A stretch of 64,000 nucleotides of DNA from the NCBI RefSeq assembly GCF_949628215.1, contig NC_134283.1:3837610-3901609 (forward strand). Reading direction: 5' to 3'. Under the pieces are notes generated by a model. The model had not been told where the DNA came from and ran no database searches. It saw nothing but the letters and a program-made list of their open reading frames with translations. The DNA is from Phalacrocorax aristotelis (taxonomy: Eukaryota; Chordata; Aves; Suliformes; Phalacrocoracidae). A program made the translations under genes and the position numbers. Each line of letters starts with the position of its first letter. Position 1 is the stretch's first letter. This document shows positions 12,867 through 27,047 of the stretch, one piece after another.

Positions 12867-15800
12867 CAAGAGCTATGAAACACTTGTCAAATGTTTTGGA
12901 CTTCAAAATGAATCTGAAGTTCTGGAAATAACTGTACGAAAAGATTCTCTGGGTTACGTATGGTACATGAACAGTAGACACTGGAATAACTAAATCCTGG
13001 GGTGAGTAGAAAAGCCCCTATAAAGGATAAAAAGAGAACCAGTGCACCCCAGGAGAGCAGGACATGCCCTTTGAGGTGTTCACGAGGGATCAGGTTTCTT
13101 TAAGTTAATGGTCAGAACAAGGTGTCACCAAGGCATAAGGCAGTTGGTGAAACACTTGTAGAAGGTGACCAACGCTCCGTCGTGCTGTATTTGTTTTCCA
13201 GCCCTGCAGGTGGTTTGTGTATGCTGCGCACAGCCGTCCTGAGGCCAGGCAGGCCCCTGGGGAGCACGTCCTCAAACGCGCCAGAGCAATGAACCTGGGC
13301 TGCAGGTGCTGCTTTACGGGACACTCTCATACGCCCAACAGATCCCTTCTGATAAGTACAGAAAGTGTGGACGCGTTGCTCCTCCTTCCCCGTGCCCTTT
13401 TTTTTGCTACTTGTCAGTTCTCACTCAACACCTTTGCTTTGAGCATCGATATCGACAGACCAGTGTGTTGGCTGCAGATAATTATAATTGTTTAGGTGTT
13501 TAATTCCTCTCCTGGTCTCCTCAGCATCACCCAGAAGAGTTTAACAAGTCAGAACCTGATAGGAAATTGCTGCATTCATCACCACGACGTACAGAACCAG
13601 CCTCTTCCACAGCCACCTGGAAAAATAAAGCCCAGATCCAATCTGCCCCGCACAAATCAGTGTTTCCTGCAGAGATATTAGTGCCTCATGCTGCACGCTG
13701 CAACTCTGGCACACAGGATGGCAGATGCTGCCACACCTCATGGACTCATGGTTTTCATGGACTAAAAAGCAGCTTTTTCAGCTCTTCTGGAATCAGGATG
13801 CAATGCAAAACCTCATCAAGCTCTGACTTTTCCAAGTGAGGTGACTCATCTGTGTTGAAGGTCAGTTACCTGAGTGAACAACCTTCCCTTTAAAGTCATT
13901 TATGTAGATGATCAAACTGGAAATTACTCCAGTGCAGTTGGGTATTTGCCTTTTGGAAGCAAAGCCACTGTGAGAGCACCAAGAAGTGAATTAAACCACT
14001 TGATGTGTGCACTTAAACATGCTCCTGCACCACGGTGCACACACTCGAGTGCCAGGAAACAAAAGGGCGGTGAAATCCAACAGCTTCGTGTCATGACTTT
14101 TTGGCTCAGTGCTCCTAGACATCAGAGAGGATGTGTGGTCCCACCCTGCTGTAAAACCGCAGCAGTGTCTGTGCCTGGGAGGTGCTCTGGTCGATGTCAC
14201 ACCCTGCCACGGGGCATCCCTGGGAGCAGCGGGTGGAGGACACGCAGGAGTGGCACCTTGGATCCACCTCCTAATTAAAGGCTGCATTAAAACCCAATAA
14301 AGCATAGATAATGGGCATGACCTGCACCTTTAGCAAGTACATCCTCATCGTTCCATCATTACAAAGATACCCCAGACCTGGCAGTGAGCTGAGAGGAGAG
14401 GAAGTCAGCACCACCCATAAGTGCACAGCCTGGTTGGGGTGAAGGTTTCAATCCTGTTACCTGTCCCCCTCCTGCCTCCCTCCAGGCTGACCTTCCCCAT
14501 CCCCTCTCCAAAGGCCACAGAAGATCTCCAAGAGGGAGGTTTAGGCTCCAGCATTTGAAAAGCGGGCAAAAGCCTATTTCTGAGTTGTCTTCAGCTGCAC
14601 ATCCCCCAGTTCTTACTGTGGGCGTTTGGGGCAGAGGATCCCACAAGGCAGAGACACCTCTAGACCATCGTGTATTGGCACAGGGACTTGAGACTTCTCT
14701 TGGTCTGTTTTGTTTTTAAACACTGGCATAACATATGCATTATCACGCTGTGCAGTCTGAAATGGAGGTGGAGGAGGTAGGGTTTGTGGAGAGAAAAAAT
14801 GGATTTCATAAGGCCAGGCAAGGAGAGGTGAGGCTCCAGGTGCGCTGACTGTGAGCTCCATCCGCGAGACGGACCGAGTGCCACCATAGCTGAGTTTTCT
14901 CCACAGAAACACTGAATTTTCTCATCTCCATTACAGTTTTGCAGTGGGAAAGCCAATGTTTAACCTAGGTGACTGGAAAACTAACCTCACCATCTTCCCT
15001 AGCCAAGACTAAGATTGAGAAGTGGAGGTTTACCAAGCTGCTGTTGTCAGATGTCCTCCCAAATTCATGTGTCAGCAGATCTGGAAGCTGCTTTTCAGCA
15101 CTTTAGCTGAAGTTACAGCACACCCAAGCTGTCTTCACCAGCTTTTCCTCCATCTTGCAATCAATGCACAGCAAATGCACGAGGCAATGCCGCGCCCGCA
15201 CAGGGTGCCCGGTGCTGTACAGCAACCTTCTCTGAAAGCCTCACCGCAGTTTGAGCAATTTGTAGCCCACACCTTGTTTTCTTCTTCAAAATAAATCTGA
15301 CTTTAATAATTGCTGTGATAAATGAACAAGATGATTCATGCATGGAGGGTAACCCCTAAGAGGAACGGAAGGAGTACAGTTTGGCAGTAAAATGCTGGGC
15401 AGTTGGTATATAAATTTCTCACAAGCATGAAGACAACTGGCAGGCAATGTCAAAGGCATTAACACCTACCACTGAGTGTAATTATTTCAGTCTGTTACCA
15501 GTCTTGGGGTTAATATGCATTTCAAAAACTCAGTGAGAAATCAAAGCCTGGGAGGTCTGTGCAAGTCATTTCAGGAGGTTGTAAATTTAATTTTAAAAGG
15601 AAGAATTTAGGATTGCATAAACAGTGAAACTTTTTCTACCGAAGACCAGAGCATTTTACAGCATCAGCTTTAACCAATAATCAAGTTGTCTTTTGCATTA
15701 CAGAAATCTTGACATTCAAAAATATATGCACATTTCATCAGAAGATACCTACAGTAAGACTAAAACGGTAACAGAAAGCCTTAACAAAATAGCTCTTCCC

Positions 15801-16566
15801 ACACGCACGCTTTTCCCTTTAAACGCAGCACGTGGACTGTGATAAAACCCACTTGTAGGTGCTTTACTCATGCAAATCAGTCCTATTCCCAAAAAATGCT
15901 ATCCTCAGATGCAGCCACCTCAGCTACTTCTGAGCACCAGGGACTTCATGAGCAGCCAGCTCATGAAAATGCCTTCTTCCAAATAATAGCAAGCATAATA
16001 CTTTAACCACAGTGGTAACAGCAAAAACTCAGTTGATGGCTGCCGGGAGGATTATCTACACTGAATACCCCGGCTGCAGGGAAGAGCTGCTCTGCTGTCA
16101 GTGTTTTGCACTAGTGTTTCTCACCTGGAGCTCAGCTATACTTAGCTGTGGCAATGTGAAGCTCAGGGCAGGCTTCAAAACTCCTCTGAGATGTGGGGTA
16201 TATATTTTGGAGTTTAGCTAGTGTCCAGTTCAAAGCTGATGTGGTTACGGCTAACTACACCGTGGTCACACCCCGAGGACTTCTTCTGTGACTGATCCCA
16301 GACGACTTGAGGCTCCATCTCCTGGAAGACAGAGAAATGCCCTGTGGAAATCACATTTCCGACAAGATCAGCTTTCTCCTCCTTGCATTGTTTTTATTGA
16401 TGTTTTGAGATTTTTAAAGACTGGGCACATTTTTCTGCCACATTATAGCCAAGCTTATAAGAGCATTCTGCCGTTGGAGCAGGTGTGCTCATCAGGTTCA
16501 GAGGGCAACAGAAAACCCTTTGTTTTCTCCAGAAATAATGGAAAATTGAGGCTATCCTTTGCTCTG
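12867..16566. other. intergenic, no gene seen
   Basis: Reading frames of up to 134 codons occur (for example 13874-14278 plus and 13991-14305 minus). They overlap one another in several frames, have no recognisable domain and lack a convincing splice context. Confidence 0.4.
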
Positions 16567-16595
16567 AAGGATGATGAAGGATGATAAAGGATGAT
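16567..16595 (+). repeat. short tandem repeat, about 10-bp unit
   Basis: Three imperfect copies of GAAGGATGAT / AAAGGATGAT lie in direct succession. This is a minor simple repeat with no visible function. Confidence 0.6.
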
Positions 16596-19500
16596 TTCTG
16601 AAGGAGTTTCTGCTTAGAAGTGTCTCAAGCCCTGCTAGGGGTGGGAGTGGAGTACAGGAGCTCCAAGCAGCAATTTGAACAGCGTTTAATAAGCCTATGC
16701 ATAAGGAAGGAATGGCTGGTGGTCAGAGGAGACTATTTTTTTAAATAGGGGATTAAAAAAAAATCTTTTATTCTTTTCCTTTGTGAATTTGCAAAAATCA
16801 CCCTAGCACCTTTGTTGTAAGACACATTGCTCTTCCCCTCTGCTCTAACAACAACCTTTTTGTACGTGTGAAGGAAAATCCATCAGTTCTCTAGCAGTCT
16901 TCCTGCACTTTGTCCTCTTGGAGTGAGGAAACAGAAAGGAACAGGAGAAATCTTTGTCATTCGGCGAGATTCTTATCTCGGTTTCTCCACTTCTCTCCTG
17001 ACACATCTCTGCCCTTCAGCAGCCACAGCCCCGGGGATGCCAGTTCAAGCCTGCAGCAGCACCAGCTGCAAAAAGCTGTGTTTATTAGCCTCCACACCAC
17101 TTAATTTCTCAATGCCAGACACAATTTTAGATGGTTCAGAGACCACTTTTCCAAATTCCAGTTTCATTGCTTTCTCTTTTTTCTCCCCAGCCTAGGACAG
17201 CAATCTGGCTGCACTTGAAACACTTTGCTTCCCATCTTTTATCCCCTGGAAGGGACTTGGGAGGTTTATTGCATACTGTGATCTTATCACCAGCTATTCC
17301 AGCACAGTCCTCAGCGTTAAGGGGGGTGGAGGACGGGGGACGGGGTCTGGGGCGGCCTGTGGCGGCTGTGATTGCACCATGGCATCCGTGCAAGGTGACC
17401 CTTCCTGTCACAAGCTTCTCCAAAGCATCTCTGCAGCTTTCTATATATATGTATATTTGCATACACACCATCCTTTGCAAGCAATGTTAGCAGTTTATTT
17501 CAGCACCAAATGGTCACTGGAAGATTTTGATGGGATATTTATGAGGGCTTTAACCTACTTTGTCATAGTAATGGTGATGTTACACATCATGCTGAAAGCC
17601 CTTCCAGCTAAAGACTGTTCAACACTCATAATGCTTAAAGCAGCTATGGCAAAAAGAAATTAATCTCCTTTTAAAGTTATCTGTGTCATTAATTGTCGGT
17701 ACAGCCAGTGGGTTGGGTAGCCCTAACGTCTCAGTCACCCATGAAATAGGTTTAATGTCTGAGGAGCGGTGCTGAGAAAGGAAATAAAGCGATATGAAAA
17801 TTACCTTCTTTCAATGTGTTCAGCACCTGCCAGGTTCTGTTTGTGTGTGGGAGGATATAATTTCATGTTTTCCAGCGTACAAATTCACCAAGATTAAACA
17901 CCACCAGCTAAACCTTTGTCTGACGGAAGCCAACTTCTGTGGGATAATGTTGATTTATACCTGCCCAGGAGCTAATCCTCTGAGTCCAGCCAGAAAGTTT
18001 TTCAGATCTTTGAGAAAAAGAAAACCAACAATGGCTATTTGCTCCATTTAAACAGCAAAAGAAAAAAGGATGAATAGATTAGATGATACACGGGAGAAGA
18101 AAGAACTCCCCCATCCAAAATCAAAGCTCAGGGCAATGGCCAAAAAGAAACGGTATCATTTAGGGGCAGATGAAAGAACATGTAGGTTCAGCATGATGTC
18201 ATGGCTGTTTATGCAGTTAAATCGCTCTTTATCATACACCAGACACATAATGACTTTCTAAGGCTCCCACTGGACGGATGGTCCGTCTCTGTAATAAATG
18301 TTGACAAGTTTTATATAAAACTGTATATCATTTTCAATTCCCAGTGTAGCCATTTGAACCTGTGATTAATAACCTCGCAAATCTTATCTGTTTGAAAATA
18401 AGAGGAGCTGGGTTTGTTTCCTTCAGATTAGGGTTCAGGGCTTAACAACAGGAAAATAGCCTGCTGAGATCACTCTGGTTTTCATGGCACATAAAAGTAA
18501 AAACCAAGAAAATAGAATTTAAAAATACGTTAAACATTCATATCACAAAGCAAATAAGATACTTCGCGAGTCGTGATAACATTGATTCATGAAGTCTGTA
18601 ACCAAACAATTGTTTCATATCAGGCAGAATAACTGTGAACGGAGAGATAGGCACTTGTACATTTAAATTAAAACACTAATTGGCCGATAAGATGTACCAC
18701 AAAAAATAATATCCAGACTCAAACTTCTTGGTGGTTTGTCAAGCTGAAATGAGAAAGCTTTAGGCAAAGATAGAGGGGGAAATGGGGCAAGAACTTGGGA
18801 TTCCAGATCCATGTTTGGCCTGGATACAGTTGATATCCAGGACCGCAATAAAAGGGAGAAAAAAACAGGAAAAAAATTTTTAAAAACCCCACTACCATAC
18901 TGTTCCAGTCTTTCCCTGATGTCTGAAAAATACCCAGAATTTTATTATGAGAACGTGCTGGTTTACAGTCAACTCATGGACAAGAATAAATGAAAATGTG
19001 GTGTTAAATTTACACAGGTGTAGGAGCTGAGTAGAGCAACCCGCTGAAGAGAGAGATTTCCTCTAAAATCCACTTAAAAATCACTTAAAATCTGCTTAAA
19101 GCACAGTATATACAGCATTCCTAGCACAGTTTGGGAAAACGAGAGCTTGCTCTGAACCTCAACAGCTTTATCCTCTTCTTCCCAATTCCCCCACTCAAGC
19201 TTTGCACCTACAACCAAAGCCACGAAGGACAATGAAAAAATATTGCCGGGTCCTTTCCCCCTGCGGAAAAATGGCAGAAAATAATTAAAAAGGAAGCGCC
19301 CGATCTGTGTTTTTCCCCTGGCAAAAATCAAAGCGTGTTCAGCTGGAATATGTCCCGCTAGTTTGGACTTCAGCTCTTGAATACCTTGAAATTTCTCCTG
19401 CAAAATCAGGAGCTTCCTGCCAAGATTTTAATTTCTTTTTGAAATGTAGTGTTCTGTCCAAAATTGTCAGGAGATCTTCTCTTAGCATAGCTTAGAGTTA

Positions 19501-22500
19501 TTGCAATATTAAAAAGAAAAATTACCTTGCCTTTGACTTCCACACAGGGGGCTGCTCACAGAGGCTGGAGATAAGCACTGAGAGCTGAGTGCACTCTTTA
19601 ATTATATCTCCTTAACAAAAACCTTTTTGTCTGCCTTTAATTTTACAGCACTTTCATGCAAAGCCAGGGCAGTGAAGAAAAGAGCCATTTCTCCTTCTGC
19701 TTTTCGTTAAGTGAAAACATCAAGGGTCACCAATAATTCACCTAAGCGAGGAAAGGATGAAACTGGAAAATGAGGCGGATCATGGAAAAAAACAAATAAC
19801 CTCTGGAGAAAAAGCAATTTATCCCTGCACTGGCAGATGGGCAGAGTCATGTGGATTCTGGTATAAAACTCATGTCACAGGAGGCACCTCCCAGGGCCTG
19901 GACCCAACCAGGTCAACATATTTCTCAGGGAAAAACTTTGAATTTTTTTCATCAGTAAATAAAAATTCAACCACTGATTTATTTCTTCTTTAAGAGTGGT
20001 GGGTTTCAAACATTGAACACCTCTTCCCAGCCTGAGAAATGCTCAGTAATCCCAGGTTTCTCTCTGATCGATGGAAATTTTCTACTTCGTGACCGAGGAA
20101 AAAATTGTCAATTAAAAAAGAGGAGAAAAAAGTCAACAAAATCGATGAATCTTGACAGGTTTTTAGGATGAGAAAAAATAGCATGTTTCAGGTAATTTCT
20201 GGTCAACAATAAGTAGGTAGGAATAAAATTTAGTGTCGCTGTTTTAATTCTTCCTCTTGTAGCATCTATATTGTCTAACAAGTAAAAATATTAAGAAAAA
20301 AATAAACCCATTTTGGTCAAGAGCAATAAGGCAGGTATGTGAATTTGAACGATTTTCACCGCCGCCTACCGCCTCAGAATACAAAGATCATAAGATAAAA
20401 ATAAATCACAGAGCAAGGCAAAGTGAGAAAGTCGATCAAAAATATTCAGAATATTGTCTGCTTGACCATCCCCATAGGGCTGGGATCAGCCTTTGCATCA
20501 CCACGGTCTGCTAAAAATACCAAACTGGGTTAAGGCTGGGGAAATAAACGCAGCCTATCTCTAACGCAAACACGTAACATGAAGGAAACAAATGTGTTTG
20601 TCCACGAGAGGTCTCTAGAGCCCTGTATAATCACAGGATATTTCCGTGTATTCCTCTTCTGCTTTGAAATGAGACGGATGGTTGGGTGCTCATGTCCCCT
20701 CACCAGCTCATGGGGACCCCCACATGTGCCCCTCTGGATCTGCCACGTTTTGGCCTTCCTCAGCCAGCAGGAGGAGGAGGATGGACGGGGCATCTGCAGG
20801 AGGAGCGGGCAAATGTCCCCAAAGGAGAGAAAGAAATAATTTGTGGCAGGAAGGGGTTGCATCCATGCTTTCCCTGGGCAGAAAAAAAACGTGCATTAGC
20901 CTGCGGCTTATGAGAGCAGCTAAGGAAAAGAGCGGGTCTCGCTTGCTTATCCCATAGATAAACAGGGGAAAAGGTATTATTCCTTGTGAAAACACCTTAT
21001 CTAGTACCAAACAAGCGGTCAGTCAACGGTGGCAGTGCCAGCACTGCAAGCTGGGGGGAGTATGGGAAGAGTGCCCAGTCCTGCCTAATAACTTTAACTG
21101 AAGACCTCTAATATGCTGGAGGATATTTGCAAAAGATGCTATCTTAGCAAATGAGCAGCTACTTTAGCAATTTCTCTGCTGGAATAATGGGAATTCCCTA
21201 CAAGCTGTTGACGTTTTTAGATTTCCAACATTCTTAAGTGTTTGCACCACTTTACTATTGAAACATTAATATTGATTTTTGTCCTCCTTACAAATACTTG
21301 CCCTGTTCTTGCAGAACAGTTATAGGAAGTACATTTTTATTTGGAATATTCAGAAATTAAACGAAATTACATTTTGGGTGTATGATTACCAACTATTTCT
21401 TTAGTCAGTTACGGACTAGGAAGCAGAAGAATTACCAAACGTTTACAGCACAAGCACTTTTATATGTAAATCCCATTCCAAGAAGACTCTGTAGAACAAA
21501 CATATTCTGAAAGTATTTCTAGATGATAGTGGACACATTTGAAGAATCTATTCTCATGATTTCACAAGAAAATATTGTTTCTTTCTGTTGGTCTAAACAA
21601 TAAGTTGCCAATTGTTGGCCAGTCCCATCATCTACTTCCTGCGGGATATTGTTTCTTCAGTCTATAACTGCCCTTCTGAGCACAGGTCAGAACAAAGCCC
21701 AGTCTATATGTATCATTCCCACAAAATATATCTTCTTGCTGAAGAGCTGGAGCATTGTCAGCACCTGGTGAGTTCTCTTACCACCCTGTGACCACAGACT
21801 AAAGCAGAAGACACATATTAAACAACTCCCTTAAAGACAGCAGACTTCATTTTTGGGGCTCTTCCTTTTTCTGTGTTAGTCACAATGGCTGGGATTTGCA
21901 GAGGGTACGAACAGAGAACACGAGGGAAGACAGAAGCTGAATTAACACTGGTTTTACCAAGCACTTTTGAAAACCCCAGCAACTATTTTTGGCTTGGCCA
22001 GCCTTGGTAGCTGTTAAGTCTCACCAGAGGATGTCACGAGGAGAGCAGAATCCTGCTCTAGGAGCTTTAAAGAGGAATAAAATAAGTCTTTACCTCTTCT
22101 AACACACATTTCACCAAATCCCTGTTGGCTGTCATAAGGCGAGCATAAATCTCCATAGCTAATACCTTTGCCTATTCTTCCTTGGAAATCTTTTTGCTTG
22201 CTTCCTTCACCAAAAATGGAAACATTTCCCTGAAAGATAAACACTGTGTGCCTGAGAGCGTACTCTCGGCACCCCCACCCAGCCCTGGGCGAGCGGGGTC
22301 TCGGGGTCGGATCTCAGCACAGACTTCCTCAGATCATGGCCCTGTGGAGCCTTCACGAAGACGGCAGCCCCCAGAAGATCTGGGCTTTGAACAATGAATG
22401 CCTTAACTGTGGCTTTCAGACTTTTTTTTTTTTCCTGATTTGTGGACCATTAAAAATGTTCCAGCGGGGATACAGGATACCCTTTAAAATATGGAGATTT

Positions 22501-23953
22501 CTGCATAGCATATGTGAACTCTTCTTCTTTACTCCCCTTTCATGGAGCCCCAGAGAGCTGCTGGAAACGCCGGCCCTGGGAGATCAAACAAGCTCAGGCC
22601 CTGTGAATCAGACGGGGGAAACAAATTCAAGAGACAAGGTCCTCCCGGAAAAACCCTCCAGAGTCATTCGAGAAGACAAATTGGAAGTGCCGGTCCCAGC
22701 AGACTCAAGGGTGAGAGACAGCAAAGCCATCCCGAATGCATGAAAGGAGAAAGCAGCACCATGAAGCGAGCGGAGGCGGCCGGGGCGATGCTTCTCTGTG
22801 GGACTGCATCACTGATAGATGCAGAGGAGCTTCCCACTGGGAGTGACTGTGCTGTGTCAACACAGCTCCAGCTAACGTGGAAGGCAACGGACACATCTGG
22901 GCGCTTTTCTGCTCCCAGCACAAGTTCTTCCATGTACTTGCACAAAATTGCCCGTGGTCCTTGCTCCTCAGTCAGCATGAACTAATAAAGTGCCATAAAC
23001 TATATAATTTTCTATGAAATAATGATAAATAATGCTCACAAATAGCATTTAAATCAGATGTCTGCTGTGAGTGAGGAAGGATTTAAATAAAATAAATGCA
23101 GAAAATAATCTCCATGTAATGATTTGATATTCTTTTTCCTTGAGGCAGACTCAGTCAAATCCATGTAAAAGAAGGTGCAGAATCACAGCTCATCAATGAA
23201 GCTGAGAAAGCCCGAGGGAGAAAGAGATGGTTAGAAATGGGTCTTCATCATCCAGCTTATAGCAGTTACAGAAGGGCCTCGAACATCAGCAGAGCTCCTC
23301 TGTGCTCCAGCACTTCCCAAACGTTACATGAGCCTTTGAATGGCCAAGGTCAGGATCCAAGAGCTGAAACCAAACTCCAGAACCACAGCAGAAACATTCA
23401 GTATTCTGGTTATATCAGGACTGGCTTGTCTGCGGGAAGCTACCCGTGTTTTGGAGATCATAAGTGTGAATGCAGATCCCAAGTCTTCTTGTGAGCATCA
23501 CTCCATGCCCGTTCGTTTGCGCATAGAGACGGACTTCGTTTGCATGCTTTGCCACTATGTCCTTTTCTCTCCAAGACAAACGTAAAAGCATGGAAATAAT
23601 GTTTAAGGAACATTTTAACCACAGTTTATTAAGGTGAGGGATAACTAAGCTAATCATCACTCATTTCAGTGCCTTTCCATCATTTCCTGAATACCAAATT
23701 ATCCAGGAACAAGGTGCTCCACTAAAAATCCAGTCGTCACTATGAAACCTAAAGACTAGCAGTGATCTGAAGGAAAAACCTTGGTATTATCATCATGGTA
23801 TATTCATGACGTATATTAAAACTGAGGATTCTTCACAGGCAATGGGCTCTTCACAGTCCAAAGCAACAATTCCCAACCAATAACAAGAACACAACTTCTG
23901 CGAAAATAATTTGTCATTCTTTGCAGTCACAGTTTTAACTCTTTTACTTTTTA
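16596..23953. other. intergenic, no gene seen
   Basis: Mostly AT-rich. The open frames at 19074-19403 (minus), 22246-22743 (plus) and 22542-22985 (plus) were examined and not accepted: no domain was recognised and several frames are open together. Nothing else stands out. Confidence 0.4.
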
Positions 23954-23978
23954 GAGATTCTATGATTCTATGATTCTA
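23954..23978 (+). mobile_element. CR1 LINE 3' terminal octamer repeats
   Basis: GATTCTATGATTCTATGATT is the terminal CR1 microsatellite-like tail in plus orientation. Almost none of the adjoining CR1 body can be recognised, so this is a minimal or heavily decayed copy. Confidence 0.5.
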
Positions 23979-26809
23979 CTGGGGGTGACTGTACAGCATT
24001 TACATGATGCAACATGCATCGGGTATCTGCAGTGGGTGCTTCCTTGTTTCGTTCATGGGTTTGGCTGCATTTTGTTTCTTCTGCAGACTTTCCCCCCTTC
24101 TTCATCTTGCCTGCTCCATGTCCCACCCCAAAATGCGTAAAGGTTGCTGTAGGTCTGGGCAGAGCTCAGACGAGGCTGCGGGAGCGTACGGGAAGCTGCG
24201 GCGAATGTAAGGTAAACTCTGGGGTTAATGTTTAAAGAATGCTGCTATGGTATTGGTCAGACAATTTCTGCCCCAGAGTTTTCCCATGGGTAAAAGACAG
24301 ACCATAGCTCTTCCTTCCCATGAAAGGCACTTTGATCTCCCTTGATGAAATGCTTTCTATATTTTGGGAGTTCAGTGTAATTGGCTCTGATGCCTCAAGG
24401 CTGTTCCCCATCCCCAAAACTTCTCTGTGTTGGTGCTTGGCCTGAAAGCCCCACACAGCACATGGCTGCACTAAGTGCACCGCAGATCAGGAGGAGCCTA
24501 TTTATGGCTTTGGGAAAAGCTCATTACAGATCATTTAAAATACTCATTCATTATGAAAAGTGTTTTGTAATGGGATTCAAACCCCACATCATCCGAAAGC
24601 TGCCTGACATGTTGAATTGCTCAACAGTGGCTGCAGAAGAACCCAGTGATGTCTGATGGGACTTATTCTCAGATATCTGGACTAAACATGACGTCATCCC
24701 TCCTGTCACAGCTGAGGGTTGCCAGCCCAGCAAAGCAGTGGTGCGATACCGTGGCTCCCGTGAGGCAAGCACGTCCGGACAGCAGAACATTTCTCATCAG
24801 CGCTGAGATGCACAGCTACATCTTACATCGGCATTTACGCCAAGCGACTCTTATTTTCTCACCTCTCCGTGAGTTACGACATTTATTCGCAACTATTGTT
24901 CTGGTGTGCAGAGTATGGTAAACAGGACTGTATCTGAAAAGTCACTTATTTTGTTAATCTAATAGGGGAAGGAAAACATTCCTGGCATTACGGTTTTATC
25001 AGCTTATAAACATGTGGTAGAAGCCTACGTGCCTTAGAATAACAGCAGAAACAAGACTGGGAAATGAAACATTGAGATCTGGATGCTTTAGTAAAGACAA
25101 CCAACAGCACAGCACATTGTGTAACCTCAGAGTTTTTCCCACTCCTCACCTCTGCAAAAGACTATTAAATATTCTTAAACGTTGGGGGCCTGTAATTAAT
25201 TTTTTTAATCCCTTATCGAGCGATTGGCCAGCCCTTACTCAAAGGACATTTAGGATTGATAACAAAAATAACGAACAGTGGAATTTCCCATCCTTCATCC
25301 AAAAGGAAGGTTTAAAAAGTTAATCAAAATGTATCCAGTGTGCATAATTTGGGACATTTTGCAAAAGGAAAAAATTGCAGTTTCCAAGGAAAGGGGGTGA
25401 TGGAAGTAAAAACCATCATTGTCTCCGTGCCTGAATAGTTACTACTTTCCTGCCCTTAAGAGTAGAGAAGAAATCTGAATCGCATTTTTGACCTGCACGA
25501 GGGTGTAAGTCAGCTCCCAGATGTCCCCATGGTGCTTCTTCTGTTTATAGATACATACACAATGTTGGCCAAGGTCACCAGAGATGTGTGCTTGGCACCA
25601 TGCCTTCAACCATGCCGTTGCTCTTGGCCCTGCCCTGGCACCTCGGCTCACTGGGCTTTCTGAGCAGGCCAATTTTTATCCTACTGGTGTTGAGCTGTGT
25701 AGCCCTGCCTGGATGTGTTGTAACCTATCCCCCTAGCCACTGGACCTGACCAAACCTGGCCTCAATTAACTTAGATTTTGTGGTGGAACTCCTGCTGAAA
25801 GAGATAATCACCATTTTCACTCGCACCCAGATATCAGCACATTTAGTTGCCCACAACAGCACTTTTTCTGCACTGGATGTAATGTGCACAACGCAGGTCT
25901 GTCCCTTCAAGGTGCAAATAGGACAGAGGAAAGGCCTTTCACCCTTTTCAATCTTTTTCATCCTCTCATCCGAGACCATTCATGTCAGATATGGCAATTT
26001 GCTGGGTTCGGTAAACAAACTCAAACGACAGTCGTATGAAGGTTGAAACCAGGGCAGCTTCTGGGCTGAGGTTTATTGGCTTATGAGAGTCTCCACTTTT
26101 TATGGTTAAAGGCACCACCTTAAGGCTACTGTAATTATTCAGTGCTGTTTTCTCCTTGTGTGGGTGTTTTTTTCACCAATGGTGGAGTTCATGCTTTGGC
26201 AGAGCTTGGCTAAGAGCCCTTTTCAGCCCTATTTTGAAAAGTCAGACTTTAAAGGGATACTGGCAGTTATTTATCCTTGCAATTGAAAACATCTAATTCA
26301 CATTTTATGATGCCAGTTTCATGGGGTGAGCTCTCTACGTGCTGCAGAAGGTTTCTCCATAATCATAAGGCCAAAAAGGCTAGAAATTCACAATGTATTT
26401 CAGAAAAAGAAAAGACAAACAGGTGATAATTTAAAAACAAACAAAAAACCAAACCCCAAAACAAAACAGAAAACCAAGAAGGTGCTTCAAGACAATGGGT
26501 TGAGTGGTAAAACTAAGGTCACCTCTTAAGCAGAGGGGAAAATGCACCCATGGAGGTAATTTGGGCCCAGATGTCCCAGAGATGGCTCTGAATGCAGAAA
26601 CCAAAGTCACTTGGTCACATGCAAAAGAAATATCCACCTTGTTGTGTCCCTCCAGACAAAAAATAGCAGAAAAGACATCTTCTAGAGGTAAAACTTCTCC
26701 CCAACATGGCCCAGCCCCCCAGGGCTGGCACAGCCATAGGCTGCACAGACCCTCACTCCTGTCTATGCCTTCTTGCTCAAATGGCATCTGAAGTGGAAAC
26801 GGCCTCAAG
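23979..26809. other. intergenic, no gene seen
   Basis: No supported gene or recognised repeat. Short frames occur on both strands without domain content. Confidence 0.4.
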
Positions 26810-27047
26810 CTGCGTCAGAGGAGGTTTAGGTTGGAGATTAGGGAAAATTTCCTCACTGCAAGAGTGTTCAGGCACTGGCACGGGCTGCACAGAGAGGTGG
26901 GGGAGTCACCGTCCCTGGGGGGTTTTAAAAGATGTGTAGATGTGGCACTTCAGGGCACAGTTTAGGAGGCCTGGGGGTGTTGGGTTGGGGCTTGGACTTG
27001 ATGATCCCAGAGGTCTTTTCCAACCTTAATGATTCCATGATTCTGCA
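26810..27047 (+). mobile_element. CR1 LINE 3' fragment
   Basis: Typical CR1 3' region: GAGGTTTAGGTTGGAGATTA near the start, GGGCTTGGACTTGATGATCC late in the copy, then TCTTTTCCAACCTTAATGAT and a decayed ATTCCATGATTCTG tail. The same subfamily occurs in minus orientation at 36157-36418 and 49469-49686. Only about 240 bp of the full element is present. Confidence 0.9.

Noticed and set aside
19074-19403. Minus-strand frame of 109 codons
   Set aside because: No family resemblance and surrounded by AT-rich non-coding sequence; the length is compatible with chance.
22246-22743. Plus-strand frame of 165 codons
   Set aside because: No recognisable domain; it overlaps other frames in the same GC-richer patch, and no convincing splice context was seen.
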